Origin: Mariprofundus sp.
GTDB lineage: Bacteria; Pseudomonadota; Zetaproteobacteria; Mariprofundales; Mariprofundaceae
Reading direction: 5' to 3'
NCBI GenBank assembly: GCA_030951065.1
Contig: JAUZQH010000204.1
Span: 1-16,049, forward strand
Length of the DNA: 16,049 nucleotides
Shown: positions 1 through 8,194 of the stretch, piece by piece
How positions within the stretch are numbered: position 1 is the first letter of the stretch
How the letters are laid out: each line of letters begins with the position of its first letter
The notes under the pieces: model-generated
Databases searched by the model: none
What the model saw: the letters and a program-made list of their open reading frames with translations, nothing else
Told to the model about the DNA's origin: nothing
Translations under genes and position numbers: made by a program

Positions 1-24
1 ATTCATGGGTAATCAGGTAGTTCT

Positions 25-279
25 ATGAATCCAAGTTATTCAAATATTTGCAAAGGATTAGCTAGCTTTGATGAGACTTGGAAAAATAAATTTAAAAATA
101 ACGTAAATAAACTTAAAGATAAAAACAAGGTGCTTGATTCACTTGACTCTTTAAACAATGCAAGAAATACATTCGCTCATGGTGGCTCTCCATCTACTTC
201 GTTTGTAAATGTACAAGAGTATTTTCGTGATAGCGTAAAAGTACTAGAAGCACTAGAGCTCGCATTAAAAGAAAACTAA
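25..279 (+). CDS. HEPN-domain protein, C-terminal part, integron cassette gene
   Basis: This 84-residue ORF resembles the C-terminal half of RiboL-PSP/MAE-type HEPN proteins. The key motif is ARNTFAHGG (about residues 47-55), which has the R-x4-H signature that in active HEPN proteins forms the RNase site. A final helix (YFRDSVKVLEALELAL) follows. Family members are usually about 200 residues, so the N-terminal half is missing here. The codon at 10-12 is an in-frame TAA, so this frame cannot simply extend left. A second frame, open from the window edge, ends in TGA at 26-28 and overlaps the ATG as ATGA. Either the true gene is frameshifted near position 20, or this is a separate ORF coupled to an upstream one. 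A weak AGG at 15-17 could serve as a ribosome binding site. Base composition is much more AT-rich than the genes to the right. The stop codon lies inside the attC site, which is typical of a cassette gene. RNase activity and a toxin role are inferred, not shown. Confidence 0.6.
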   Translation: MNPSYSNICKGLASFDETWKNKFKNNVNKLKDKNKVLDSLDSLNNARNTFAHGGSPSTSFVNVQEYFRDSVKVLEALELALKEN

Positions 280-376
280 CAAATAGCTCCAGTGGGCAAT
301 TCAAAGCGTCACTTTTTTTGCTAAAAAGACAGCAAAAACGTGCCGCTTTGAATTGCCACTGAGCAAGGCGTTAATT
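274..376 (+). other. attC: Integron attC recombination site
   Basis: This is a complete attC architecture. R'' is AACTAAC at 274-280, with the conserved AAC. R' is GTTAATT at 370-376, with the conserved GTT; the two are complementary at six of seven positions. Unpaired central spacers lie at 281-285 and 365-369. The short GCT arm (286-288) pairs with AGC (362-364), with C289 unpaired. The long arm at 290-308 pairs with 344-361 over 18 bp, leaving one unpaired G in the 294-296 run. Pairing continues through CAC/GTG (310-312 with 340-342), T/A tracts (314-318 with 334-338) and GCT/AGC (320-322 with 331-333). The remaining bases form the terminal structure. Extrahelical bases on one arm are what integron integrases use to choose the bottom strand. 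The expected strand exchange is between G370 and T371. The site follows the cassette ORF directly, in the standard orientation. Confidence 0.9.
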
Positions 377-450
377 GAGCACTTCCGATTTGAATCCGCG
401 CTATTACTATAACAGTTGAACATGACCACAGGGTGGAAAAAAATCATACA

Positions 451-468
451 GGAGAGTTGACACTCTCC
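451..468. repeat. Perfect 7-bp hairpin
   Basis: GGAGAGT at 451-457 and ACTCTCC at 462-468 form a perfect 7-bp stem with a four-base loop (TGAC). On the plus strand no T-run follows. On the minus strand a T-run comes only after a seven-base gap, so it is a poor intrinsic terminator in either direction. Its function is unknown. Confidence 0.5.
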
Positions 469-510
469 CCTGAGTCAATAAGAACAGGGAAAAGGTTACA
501 GATGATGGAT

Positions 511-530
511 GTTCTGAAATCAGAACTTTT
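511..530 (+). terminator. Short terminator-like hairpin
   Basis: GTTCTG at 511-516 pairs with CAGAAC at 521-526 around a four-base loop (AAAT), and TTTT follows directly at 527-530. The layout is that of an intrinsic terminator, but the stem is short and only half GC. It could close a transcript coming from the integron side before gatC. Confidence 0.35.
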
Positions 531-591
531 GGCCTATGGCAATTAACATCATGAACTGAGCGGTAAACAGCTGCACGCAGGGATATAGCAT

Positions 592-623
592 TTAAACCGG
601 AGCGTTTTAGTCCGGGTTAATTT
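592..623 (+). terminator. Terminator-like hairpin before gatC
   Basis: TTAAACCGGA at 592-601 pairs with TCCGGGTTAA at 611-620, with a single A/G mismatch and a nine-base loop. A T-rich but interrupted tract (TTTGTTT) follows at 621-627. It may be a terminator or leader structure ahead of the gat operon. The right arm contains the heptamer GTTAATT, identical to the attC core. Confidence 0.35.
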
Positions 624-688
624 GTTTGCAGTGGAGTCGAGGGCATATTCTGGCTATGCTTCGCAGCGATTTTTCGATGAGGAATACT

Positions 689-967
689 ATGGACATTGAC
701 GTAAAAAAAGTGGCAATGCTTTCCCGCATTCGCCTGACTGACGAAGAGGCCGCCGAACTCGGCCCTCAGCTATCAAATATTATCGGTTATGTGGAACAAC
801 TGGCTGAAGTGGATACCACAGGGGTGGAACCCATTGCCCACCCGCATGATATCGCCATGCCGCAACGCGCGGATATCGTGACCAACGTCAACCGCCGCGA
901 CGCTTTGCAAGCGCCCGCCCCCAAAACCGAATCGGGGCTATATGTTGTGCCCAAGGTGATTGAATAA
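689..967 (+). CDS. gatC: Asp-tRNA(Asn)/Glu-tRNA(Gln) amidotransferase subunit C
   Basis: GatC wraps around GatA and stabilises the GatCAB complex, which amidates mischarged Glu-tRNA(Gln) and Asp-tRNA(Asn). The 92-residue protein opens with MDIDVKKVAMLSRIRL, the usual GatC N-terminus, followed by the TDEEAAELGPQLSNIIGYVEQL helix and the conserved IAHPHD segment. The longer frame from TTG at 626 adds 21 residues unlike GatC. The start at 689 is preferred because GAGG at 679-682 sits six bases upstream. The stop overlaps the gatA start as TAATG, implying translational coupling. It is the first gene of gatCAB. A weak promoter candidate lies at 622-651. Confidence 0.95.
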   Translation: MDIDVKKVAMLSRIRLTDEEAAELGPQLSNIIGYVEQLAEVDTTGVEPIAHPHDIAMPQRADIVTNVNRRDALQAPAPKTESGLYVVPKVIE

Positions 968-2433
968 TGCCATTTAGTACTTTATCCGAACTGAAAAGCC
1001 GGCTTGATGCCGGTGAAACCACCGCTGTCGAGATTGCCAGAATCTATCTCGATCGCATTGCCGAATTTAACGAAGAACTGAATGCCTTTGTCGATATTGA
1101 TCCGGCCCATGTGCTGGAGCAGGCACAGGCATCCGATGCCTATCGCGCCAGTCATGAAGCGCGCCCGCTGGAAGGTTTACCGATTGCCATCAAGGATATT
1201 TTCTGCACCCAGGACGGGCCAACGCAGTGTTGTTCCAATATCCTGAAAGATTACCACGCGCCCTATGATGCCCATGTGATCACCCGCCTCAAGGAAGCCG
1301 GCGCCGTGCTGGTCGGCAAAACCAATATGGATGAATTTGCCATGGGTTCTTCAACAGAAACCTCGGCCTTCGGCATCTGCCGTAATCCATGGGACACCGA
1401 CCGGATTCCAGGCGGTTCATCCGGTGGTTCAGCTGCTGCCGTTGCTGCTGCATTGGCACCTGCAGCTCTGGGCACCGATACCGGCGGCTCGATTCGTCAG
1501 CCTGCCTCGGTCTGCGGCATCACGGGCCTGAAACCCACCTACGGCCGCGTTTCCCGCCGTGGTATTATCGCCTTTGCCTCATCCCTGGATCAGGCCGGCC
1601 CGATGACACGCACCGTCAAGGATGCGGCCATGATTACGGCTGCGATTTCCGGTCACGATGCCATGGATTCCACCTCTGTTCCAAACGTACCGACCGTAGA
1701 CTGGCTGGCTGCATGTGATCAGACCGATATGAAAGGCCTTCGAATCGGTAAACCGAAAGAATATTTTGTCGACGGCATGGATAGCGGCGTGCGTACCGCG
1801 ATTGATACTGCACTGAGCCAGTGCGAAGCACTCGGTGCAGAAATCATCGATATCAGCCTGCCGCATACCGATGCGGCGGTCGCTGCCTATTATGTCATTG
1901 CACCGTCCGAGGCTTCGGCCAATCTGTCCCGTTATGATGCGGTGCGTTTCGGCCATCGCTGTGAAAACCCCGAAGATCTGCTGGATATGTACACGCGCAG
2001 CCGTGATGAAGGATTCGGAGCCGAAGTCAAACGCCGTATCCTTACCGGCACATTCGCGCTCTCGTCGGGTTATTACGATGCCTATTACATCAAGGCCCAG
2101 CAGGTGCGTACACTGATCCGTCAGGACTTTATCAATGCCTTTGAGCAGGTCGATGTCATTGCCACGCCGACCAGTCCGGTTACGGCCTTCAGGCTGGGTG
2201 AAAAAACCGATGATCCGCTGACCATGTATTTGTCCGATATCTTCACCATCGCGCTGAATCTGGCCGGTTTGCCCGGCATCAGCCAACCTTGCGGCTTTTC
2301 CGATGGTCTGCCGGTTGGTCTGCAGTGGATGGCACCGGCCTGGCGTGAGGATCTGATTCTGGGCGCGGCATCGGCCTATGAAAACGCAACCGACTGGGTG
2401 AAAGAACCGGCAAAATTCGGAGGTAAAGCATGA
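967..2433 (+). CDS. gatA: Asp-tRNA(Asn)/Glu-tRNA(Gln) amidotransferase subunit A
   Basis: This 488-residue amidase-signature enzyme hydrolyses glutamine and supplies ammonia to GatB in the cytoplasm. The Lys-Ser-Ser triad is visible: K76 in LPIAIKD, S151 in the glycine/serine-rich stretch [10 protein letters not shown], and S175 in [12 protein letters not shown]. The length is normal for GatA. AAGGTGA at 953-959 is a fitting ribosome binding site, and the ATG overlaps the gatC stop. The C-terminal core ([15 protein letters not shown], then [10 protein letters not shown]) matches the family. Its stop overlaps the gatB start as ATGA, so the three subunits are probably made in step. Confidence 0.97.
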   Translation: MPFSTLSELKSRLDAGETTAVEIARIYLDRIAEFNEELNAFVDIDPAHVLEQAQASDAYRASHEARPLEGLPIAIKDIFCTQDGPTQCCSNILKDYHAPYDAHVITRLKEAGAVLVGKTNMDEFAMGSSTETSAFGICRNPWDTDRIPGGSSGGSAAAVAAALAPAALGTDTGGSIRQPASVCGITGLKPTYGRVSRRGIIAFASSLDQAGPMTRTVKDAAMITAAISGHDAMDSTSVPNVPTVDWLAACDQTDMKGLRIGKPKEYFVDGMDSGVRTAIDTALSQCEALGAEIIDISLPHTDAAVAAYYVIAPSEASANLSRYDAVRFGHRCENPEDLLDMYTRSRDEGFGAEVKRRILTGTFALSSGYYDAYYIKAQQVRTLIRQDFINAFEQVDVIATPTSPVTAFRLGEKTDDPLTMYLSDIFTIALNLAGLPGISQPCGFSDGLPVGLQWMAPAWREDLILGAASAYENATDWVKEPAKFGGKA

Positions 2434-3860
2434 GCTGGGAAGTCGTTATCGGCCTGGAAGTACATGTTCAGGTCAACACCAAAACCAAACAGTTCTGCGG
2501 TTGCTCCACCGAATTCGGTGCCGAACCCAATACCCAGACCTGCCCGGTATGCCTGGGCATGCCCGGCCAGTTACCGGTATTGAATATGGAAGCCGCCAGA
2601 AAGTCTGTATTGACCGGACTGGCCATCAACGCCGATATCAATCTGGTATCGAAATTCGACCGCAAGAATTACTTTTATCCCGATCTGCCCAAGGGCTATC
2701 AGATCACCCAGTTTCCGCTGCCGATCGTGGAGGGTGGCTATCTGGATATACCTACCAAAGACGGTGAAAAGCGTATCGGTATCACCCGCATTCACATGGA
2801 AGAGGATGCCGGTAAATCCATGCATGAAGGCCTCGACGGTGTATCCCATATCGATTTGAATCGTTCCGGTGTACCGCTGATGGAAATCGTTTCCGAACCG
2901 GATATGGCCAATGCCGATGAAGCCATCGCCTATCTGAAACAGCTGCATCAGCTGGTCTGTTTCCTTGATGTGTCCGATGCCAATATGGAGAAGGGACAAT
3001 TCCGATGTGATGCCAATGTATCGGTGCGCCGACCGGGTGAACCGCTGGGCACACGCGCCGAGCTGAAAAACCTCAACTCGTTCCGTTTCATCAAACAGGC
3101 CATCGAATATGAAGTAAACCGCCAGATTGAACTGATTGAAGACGGCGGCGAAGTGGTTCAGGAAACTCGCCTGTTTGATTCCGCCAAAGGTGAATCCCGT
3201 TCCATGCGCAGCAAGGAAGAAGCGCACGATTATCGCTATTTCCCGGAACCGGATCTGCCACCGTTGCGTTTCACACAGGAAGAAGTCGATGCCATTCGCG
3301 CCGGCATGCCGGAACTGCCGGGGCAATTACGCAAGCGTTTTGAAACCGAATACGGCCTGTCGCCCTATGATGCCGATGTGCTGACCCAGACACGGGATCT
3401 GGCCACATGGTATGAATCGCTGGTCGCTGCACATCCGGCCGATCCCAAACGCTGTGCCAACTGGATGGCCAATGAACTGCTGGGCCGCCTGAAAGAAACT
3501 GGTACGGATATCTCCGCATCTCCGGTATCGCCGGCACGTCTGGCCGGGCTGCTGGAACGTATCGCTGACAATACCATTTCCGGCAAAGCCGCCAAGGATG
3601 TGCTCGATGCCATGATGACATCGGAAGATGATGCCGATGCCATTATCGAAGCCAAAGGATTGAAGCAGGTTTCCGATACCGGTGCCATTGATGCCATTAT
3701 TCATGAAGTCATGGCAGCCAGCCCTGATCAGGTGGCCGGCTATCGCGCCGGTAAAGACAAGCTGCTCGGTTTCTTTGTCGGACAGGTTATGAAGGCATCC
3801 CGGGGCAAGGCCAATCCGGGCATGGTCAACCAGCGTCTGAAAGAACTGCTCAAAGGCTGA
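2430..3860 (+). CDS. gatB: Asp-tRNA(Asn)/Glu-tRNA(Gln) amidotransferase subunit B
   Basis: GatB activates the misacylated Glu or Asp on tRNA with ATP and transfers ammonia from GatA to it. The 476-residue protein starts with the family motif [10 protein letters not shown]. Four cysteines follow: C23 and C25 (CGC), then C38 and C41 (CPVC). They form the zinc-binding site found in many GatB proteins. The catalytic cradle shows [11 protein letters not shown] and the HMEEDAGKS segment. The tail ends in the YqeY-like tRNA-binding domain ([13 protein letters not shown]). A strong GGAGG at 2419-2423 precedes the ATG. Having this operon implies that Gln-tRNA and/or Asn-tRNA is made by the indirect route, which is inference from the operon alone. 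Confidence 0.97.
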   Translation: MSWEVVIGLEVHVQVNTKTKQFCGCSTEFGAEPNTQTCPVCLGMPGQLPVLNMEAARKSVLTGLAINADINLVSKFDRKNYFYPDLPKGYQITQFPLPIVEGGYLDIPTKDGEKRIGITRIHMEEDAGKSMHEGLDGVSHIDLNRSGVPLMEIVSEPDMANADEAIAYLKQLHQLVCFLDVSDANMEKGQFRCDANVSVRRPGEPLGTRAELKNLNSFRFIKQAIEYEVNRQIELIEDGGEVVQETRLFDSAKGESRSMRSKEEAHDYRYFPEPDLPPLRFTQEEVDAIRAGMPELPGQLRKRFETEYGLSPYDADVLTQTRDLATWYESLVAAHPADPKRCANWMANELLGRLKETGTDISASPVSPARLAGLLERIADNTISGKAAKDVLDAMMTSEDDADAIIEAKGLKQVSDTGAIDAIIHEVMAASPDQVAGYRAGKDKLLGFFVGQVMKASRGKANPGMVNQRLKELLKG

Positions 3861-3873
3861 TAGCCCCTTCCCC

Positions 3874-6567
3874 ATGACAACAGGCCTGCGCAGGATACTT
3901 CTGGCCGGTGCAGGCCTGCTGGCCATTAGCGCGGTTCTGTTTTTTCGCCTTAATTCAGCCGACCTGAGTGATCATTTTTACGGGAACTTCGGCAGCGCCA
4001 CGGATGCCGTACTGACAGCCAACCACTCTGAGCTGGCATTTATACACGGTATCGGCCTCCGGCTGGATGGCGTTTCACTGGTTCACAAACAGTATGAGAT
4101 GCAGGCCGGACATCTCAATATCAGTCTCGGGCTGTTGCCACTGCTGCTGGGGAAAATCGAGGTAAATACACTCGATATCCACGATGCAACCTTCACCATT
4201 CACCCTGAGTCACTGCAGCTGACATCCACAGCCATCTCATCACTGCCTGTCAAACGTATCCATCTGATTCGCAGCCGCATACTGACCCCGGATGGTACAG
4301 AGCTATTAAATAATCTGCAGATGGAACTCAGAGATATCGGCCCGAATCGGGAAACCCTGTGGGAATTGAGTGCCAGGCAGGGCGAACAATCAATTAGCGG
4401 TAATGGACGCCTGCTGTTTCGCGCCGGTGAAATCGCCGGTGGTTTCGGTAAATTAAAACTGAATCAACTCCGGCTTTCCGGACTGAAACCTTTTGCACCT
4501 GAAACCCTGGTCGCATGGTTTGAAAACAAAGGTAAGTTTATCAGTGGTGCATTGACGCTGGATATACCCAAACGACAGGTCTGGGCAGTATCCGGGTCAG
4601 CAGAACTCAAAGATGACAGCGGTAAAACAGCCTTGACTTTACGTGGCAAACTCAGCCATCCGGGTGAAGGGGAGCTCGCCTGGCATGACAGCTTTATAAA
4701 TATTGGCACACACGCAGTGCTTGCCATAAAAGGCGGCTGTGAAAAGAATCATTGCAACACATCTGTGGATGCAGAACAGGTTCCACTATCCGAATGGTTC
4801 GCATTCCTGCCCGAAAGCGTGACTTTTCAGCGTAATATTTCCGGTATGACAAACCTGAAAGCTGATATCGAATGGGATAAAAAGGCATGGCAGGGGCATG
4901 CTGCCCTGCAGCTGAAAAAAGCCGCCTTCCATCATGGTGAAGACAACATCACCTTGCCTGATTTACAGATTCTGGCGGGAGAGTTTTCCGGCAGTGCCAA
5001 ACACTGGAATGCCAAAGCTGCCATCAGTACAGCACAGGGTTCAGATTCGAATGCAATCAACATCCGCAGCTCCCGGTCGGAAAATGGTGACAAGGATATG
5101 TTTATCAACACGGATGCGGCGGATGCAGAGCTCTGGCAACCTCTGTCCAACCTGCTGCTGGCATCGCTGGGTATGGATCCGAATCTGGAGGCGACAGGCC
5201 AGCTTAGTGGAAAACTGCACCTGCACCAGCAAATATCCGGAAAATCTCTGGAGATCGATCTTGATGCAACTCAGGCTCAGATAGGCTATACCCCATGGTT
5301 TGAAAAACCGCAACACATCGCTGCTCTATGTCAGATGACAATCGGATTTTCGGAAAGCTCGCCAACGACAGTCGGTATGCAACATTGCCAGCTGGATAAG
5401 TCCAGCCTGGCTCAGCTAAAATGGTCGGTAGACAAAGGACAGCATAAACTGATGCTTGATCAACTGGACCTGAACCTTGATCAGCTCGAACAATTCTCCA
5501 TTCAGCTGCCGGAAAATATTTCCCGACTAAAAGGGATACTGCAGGGAAGTGCTCATACTTCATGGTCGGATCATAATGCTGACTGGTTCGGTCAAATGTC
5601 CGGGCACTGGCAACTGAAGAATCTGGGAACGCAATCATGGCTCGCCAACGGCGTTGTTGATGTGAAGCACGGTATCGTCAGCAGCAGCCATTTGCAAGTC
5701 AGTGGCCCGCTCGGCAAGGCTGAATTGAAAGGCTCTTATGAGATATCAAAGCAGCGTGGTAACGTGGATATCATGGCAGGCAACCTGGACTGGAAAACTG
5801 CCACCTTTCCGGGTGACTTCTGGCAGAAAGTCTCACTGAATGGCCATATTCAGCATGTTGGTCTGACGCTGCTGGGTAATCACTGGTACGACATTCAGAG
5901 TGACTACAGCCTTGCCGAAGGCAAACTGAAGTTAAAGGAACTGCAATCCATACTGGCTGACGGAACATTCACCAGCAAGCAGCTGACACTGTTCCCTGCT
6001 TCCCGTGCACCCGCTACAGAAGAGCTTGCTACCGATGCCGATAACGGGTTGGGGATTCAGGGCTATATACGCACTGAAAATGTTCAGTTACACAAACTGC
6101 GCCGATTAAGCGAGTGGTTGCAGGCAGAGATCAGTGGACAACTGCATGCCAATATCAAGCTGAGTGGTGACATTGCACACACCAGCTTTGCGGCATGGCA
6201 ATATAGCAATGGCGATCTTCTCGTTTATAACGGCAGCTGGAAACAGCAGATGGAGGCCGAATCACTCACTGAACGTCTTGGCATTAAAACGCCATTGTTT
6301 AATTCCTATGCCTTCAGCAAACTCGGTTTCAGATTCCATATCAACAAGGACAGGGTAAATGTTTCCAACATCAAACTGGTTCGCCACCATCAACAATACC
6401 TTGGGAAGGCCAGCATCACACCGGAACTTCATCTACAGGGGCAACTTGTTAACAGTGCTGATTCCACGGAATATTTAATCGACAGCACCCTGCCTGCAAT
6501 ACACTGGCGTCTTCAACAACAACCGGTCACTGCTCCGCCTGCAACAACGCTTATTCGGAAGCCCTGA
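3874..6567 (+). CDS. AsmA/YhdP-like inner-membrane-anchored envelope protein
   Basis: The 897-residue protein has one N-terminal membrane anchor (about residues 5-24, RRILLAGAGLLAISAVLFF), followed by a very long periplasmic region rich in short alternating beta segments. The early part (LRLDGVSLVHKQYEMQAGHL, then LGLLPLLLGKIEVNTLDIHDATFTI) and the tail (ISGQLHANIKLSGDIAHTSF..., LGFRFHINKDRVNVSNIKLV..., ASITPELHLQGQL) resemble the AsmA/YhdP superfamily. Those proteins bridge the periplasm and are linked to phospholipid traffic to the outer membrane. The exact subfamily cannot be fixed by eye. The gene begins 13 bases after gatB with no clear ribosome binding site, so it probably depends on read-through from gatB. 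The ATG is supported by the anchor starting at once. Its last 17 bases overlap the convergent symporter gene. Confidence 0.75.
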   Translation: MTTGLRRILLAGAGLLAISAVLFFRLNSADLSDHFYGNFGSATDAVLTANHSELAFIHGIGLRLDGVSLVHKQYEMQAGHLNISLGLLPLLLGKIEVNTLDIHDATFTIHPESLQLTSTAISSLPVKRIHLIRSRILTPDGTELLNNLQMELRDIGPNRETLWELSARQGEQSISGNGRLLFRAGEIAGGFGKLKLNQLRLSGLKPFAPETLVAWFENKGKFISGALTLDIPKRQVWAVSGSAELKDDSGKTALTLRGKLSHPGEGELAWHDSFINIGTHAVLAIKGGCEKNHCNTSVDAEQVPLSEWFAFLPESVTFQRNISGMTNLKADIEWDKKAWQGHAALQLKKAAFHHGEDNITLPDLQILAGEFSGSAKHWNAKAAISTAQGSDSNAINIRSSRSENGDKDMFINTDAADAELWQPLSNLLLASLGMDPNLEATGQLSGKLHLHQQISGKSLEIDLDATQAQIGYTPWFEKPQHIAALCQMTIGFSESSPTTVGMQHCQLDKSSLAQLKWSVDKGQHKLMLDQLDLNLDQLEQFSIQLPENISRLKGILQGSAHTSWSDHNADWFGQMSGHWQLKNLGTQSWLANGVVDVKHGIVSSSHLQVSGPLGKAELKGSYEISKQRGNVDIMAGNLDWKTATFPGDFWQKVSLNGHIQHVGLTLLGNHWYDIQSDYSLAEGKLKLKELQSILADGTFTSKQLTLFPASRAPATEELATDADNGLGIQGYIRTENVQLHKLRRLSEWLQAEISGQLHANIKLSGDIAHTSFAAWQYSNGDLLVYNGSWKQQMEAESLTERLGIKTPLFNSYAFSKLGFRFHINKDRVNVSNIKLVRHHQQYLGKASITPELHLQGQLVNSADSTEYLIDSTLPAIHWRLQQQPVTAPPATTLIRKP

Positions 6568-8083
6568 TGGTGGCATCCCGATCCATGTCTCCGCTGCGCA
6601 ATAAACCCAGATAGTCTTTGAGGGCGACAGATACTTTGCCCTGTAATAAGTACAGGGCCAAAAAGTTGGGGAATGCCATGGATAGCAACAGCAGATCGGA
6701 AAAATCAAGAATATTGCCGGCGCTGACCAGCGATGCCAGCACCACAAACATCAGAAAGATGATGCGATAAACCATCGAATAGCGTTCCCCGAACACATAG
6801 GTCCAGCACCGTTCGCCGTAATAGGACCATGAGATCATGGTGGAATAGGCAAACAACACCACCGAAACCGACAGAATAATCGGAAACCACGATATCACCG
6901 AACCGAACGCCGCCGCAGTCAGGGCAGCACCCTTGCTGGCTTCAACCAGCGCATGGTGCTCAGGCGCGTTGTAAACACCGGTCAGAATAATCACCAGTGC
7001 CGTCATGGTGCAAATAATAATGGTATCAATGAACGGTTCATAAAGGGCGACAAAACCCTGACGCACAGGATATTTCACCGATGCCGCCGAATGAGCAATG
7101 GCAGCCGAGCCGATACCAGCCTCGCTGGAAAAAGCCGCCCGCTTGAATCCCTGCACCAGCACACCGATCATACCGCCAGCCACTGCCGTCGGCGCAAAGG
7201 CTTCGCTGACAATCAGCGAAAGAGCTGCGGGAATTGCACTGGCATGGGAGAGAATAATCCACAGGCACGCAGACAAATAGATAAGCACCATGGTCGGAAC
7301 AATGGCTTCGGCTGCATGTGCAATACGCCTGATGCCGCCGATAATGACCAGACCTACCGCACCGGCCATGAATACACCAAACACCCAGGGATATTTCTGG
7401 AAAAAGGTCAACTCACCCTGCACGGCTCCAAGAGCCTGCGATACCTGAAAAGCATTGCCACCGCCCAGAGAAGCACCAATACAAAGCAGGGCAAATAATA
7501 CTGCCAGCGCCTTGCCTGTTCCGGCCATGCCTTTTTCGGCGAAACCGCGTGACAGGTATTCCATAGCGCCACCCATGATGCGCCCGTCAGGCCGGATCTC
7601 ACGATAGGTCTGGGCCAGCGTGACCTCAGTAAACTTGGCCGTCATACCGAAAAAACCGGCGACAATCATCCAGAATGTTGCACCGGGCCCGCCAATGCTG
7701 ACCGCAATGGCCACACCGGCAATATTACCCAACCCGACTGTGGCCGATAACGCCGTGGTCAGAGCCTGAAACGGCGACACTTCACCTTTATCTTCCGGTG
7801 ACTGATATTTACCGCGAATCACCTGAAATGCATGGCCCATCATGCGCACATTGATAAAGCCGAATCGGCAGGTCAGATACACCGCACCGACCACCAGCCA
7901 CGCCACAATAAACGGCATCGTGGCATCGCCGGGCATGACATCGAAAAACAGTACGGATGCCAGATACCCGTTCAATGTTCCGAAAAATGCATCAATGCCG
8001 GGAGCGGCTTCGGATTGGGCACAGGCCAGCTGTGCCGGCAACATCAACAGCATCAGTGCAGTTACATGAAAAATGCGTTTCAT
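6551..8083 (-). CDS. Alanine/sodium symporter, AGCS family
   Basis: This amino-acid carrier of the inner membrane imports alanine or glycine with Na+ (or H+). The AGCS core is clear: SATVGLGNIAGVAIAVSIGG, then GATFWMIVAGFFGMTAKFTE, then GGAMEYLSRG. Many hydrophobic helices follow, including FKRAAFSSEAGIGSAAIAHS. The chosen start gives 510 residues and a leader peptide (MKRIFHVTALMLLMLPAQLACA). It has GGGAGAG six to eight bases upstream, whereas the longer frame from 8119 adds 12 residues without support. A promoter candidate lies at 8154-8181. The 3' end runs 17 bases into the convergent AsmA-like gene and no terminator is seen between them, so the two transcripts probably overlap. The gene does not appear functionally linked to the metal genes upstream. 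Confidence 0.92.
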   Translation of the reverse strand: MKRIFHVTALMLLMLPAQLACAQSEAAPGIDAFFGTLNGYLASVLFFDVMPGDATMPFIVAWLVVGAVYLTCRFGFINVRMMGHAFQVIRGKYQSPEDKGEVSPFQALTTALSATVGLGNIAGVAIAVSIGGPGATFWMIVAGFFGMTAKFTEVTLAQTYREIRPDGRIMGGAMEYLSRGFAEKGMAGTGKALAVLFALLCIGASLGGGNAFQVSQALGAVQGELTFFQKYPWVFGVFMAGAVGLVIIGGIRRIAHAAEAIVPTMVLIYLSACLWIILSHASAIPAALSLIVSEAFAPTAVAGGMIGVLVQGFKRAAFSSEAGIGSAAIAHSAASVKYPVRQGFVALYEPFIDTIIICTMTALVIILTGVYNAPEHHALVEASKGAALTAAAFGSVISWFPIILSVSVVLFAYSTMISWSYYGERCWTYVFGERYSMVYRIIFLMFVVLASLVSAGNILDFSDLLLLSMAFPNFLALYLLQGKVSVALKDYLGLLRSGDMDRDATIRASE

Positions 8084-8153
8084 AATCTCTCCCGTCTCAC
8101 GCAACCCTGCCAAAAGCATCCGATATGGAAAGCTTCGGAAGTCCTTACATTTA

Positions 8154-8181
8154 ATTATCCGCCATGATCATGCAGATCCAA
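8154..8181 (-). promoter_or_regulatory. Candidate sigma70 promoter for the AGCS symporter
   Basis: Read on the minus strand, TTGGAT (8181-8176) and GATAAT (8159-8154) are separated by 16 bases. They resemble -35 and -10 boxes and would give a leader of roughly 60 bases. The spacer holds the palindrome CATGATCATG at 8164-8173, which could be an operator. This rests on motif similarity alone. Confidence 0.4.
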
Positions 8182-8194
8182 AGGAGCCTGATAT

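Larger units (their letters stand above)
377..688. other. Gene-free stretch between attC and gatC
   Basis: No ORF here looks like a real gene and no tRNA was recognised. The stretch holds three hairpins (451-468, 511-526 and 592-620), a second copy of the heptamer GTTAATT at 616-622 and its inverse AATTAAC at 541-547. It also carries a segment at 433-459 that resembles one arm of the large palindrome at 9836-9908. A weak sigma70-like pair, TTGTTT at 622-627 and TATTCT at 646-651 with an 18-base spacer, could drive gatC and would give a leader of about 30 bases. Composition shifts from AT-rich toward the chromosomal average across this stretch. Confidence 0.6.

Noticed and set aside
451..530. 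CRISPR-like or tRNA-like structure in the gene-free stretch
   Set aside because: There is no repeated unit with spacers and no cloverleaf or T-arm consensus, only isolated short hairpins.
541..622. Second attC site bounded by AATTAAC and GTTAATT
   Set aside because: The outer heptamers are complementary, but the interior does not form the long paired arm of an attC; only short runs such as CGGT/ACCG pair. Kept only as a low-interest observation.
626..688. Longer gatC start at TTG 626 adding 21 residues
   Set aside because: The added residues do not resemble GatC, whose family begins at the M of MDIDVKKV, and a good GAGG precedes the ATG at 689. The candidate promoter also falls inside the extension.
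1579..3926. Long minus-strand ORFs opposite gatA and gatB (235, 251 and 199 codons)
   Set aside because: They lie antisense to strongly conserved genes, show no recognisable domain, and follow from the codon bias of the real genes.
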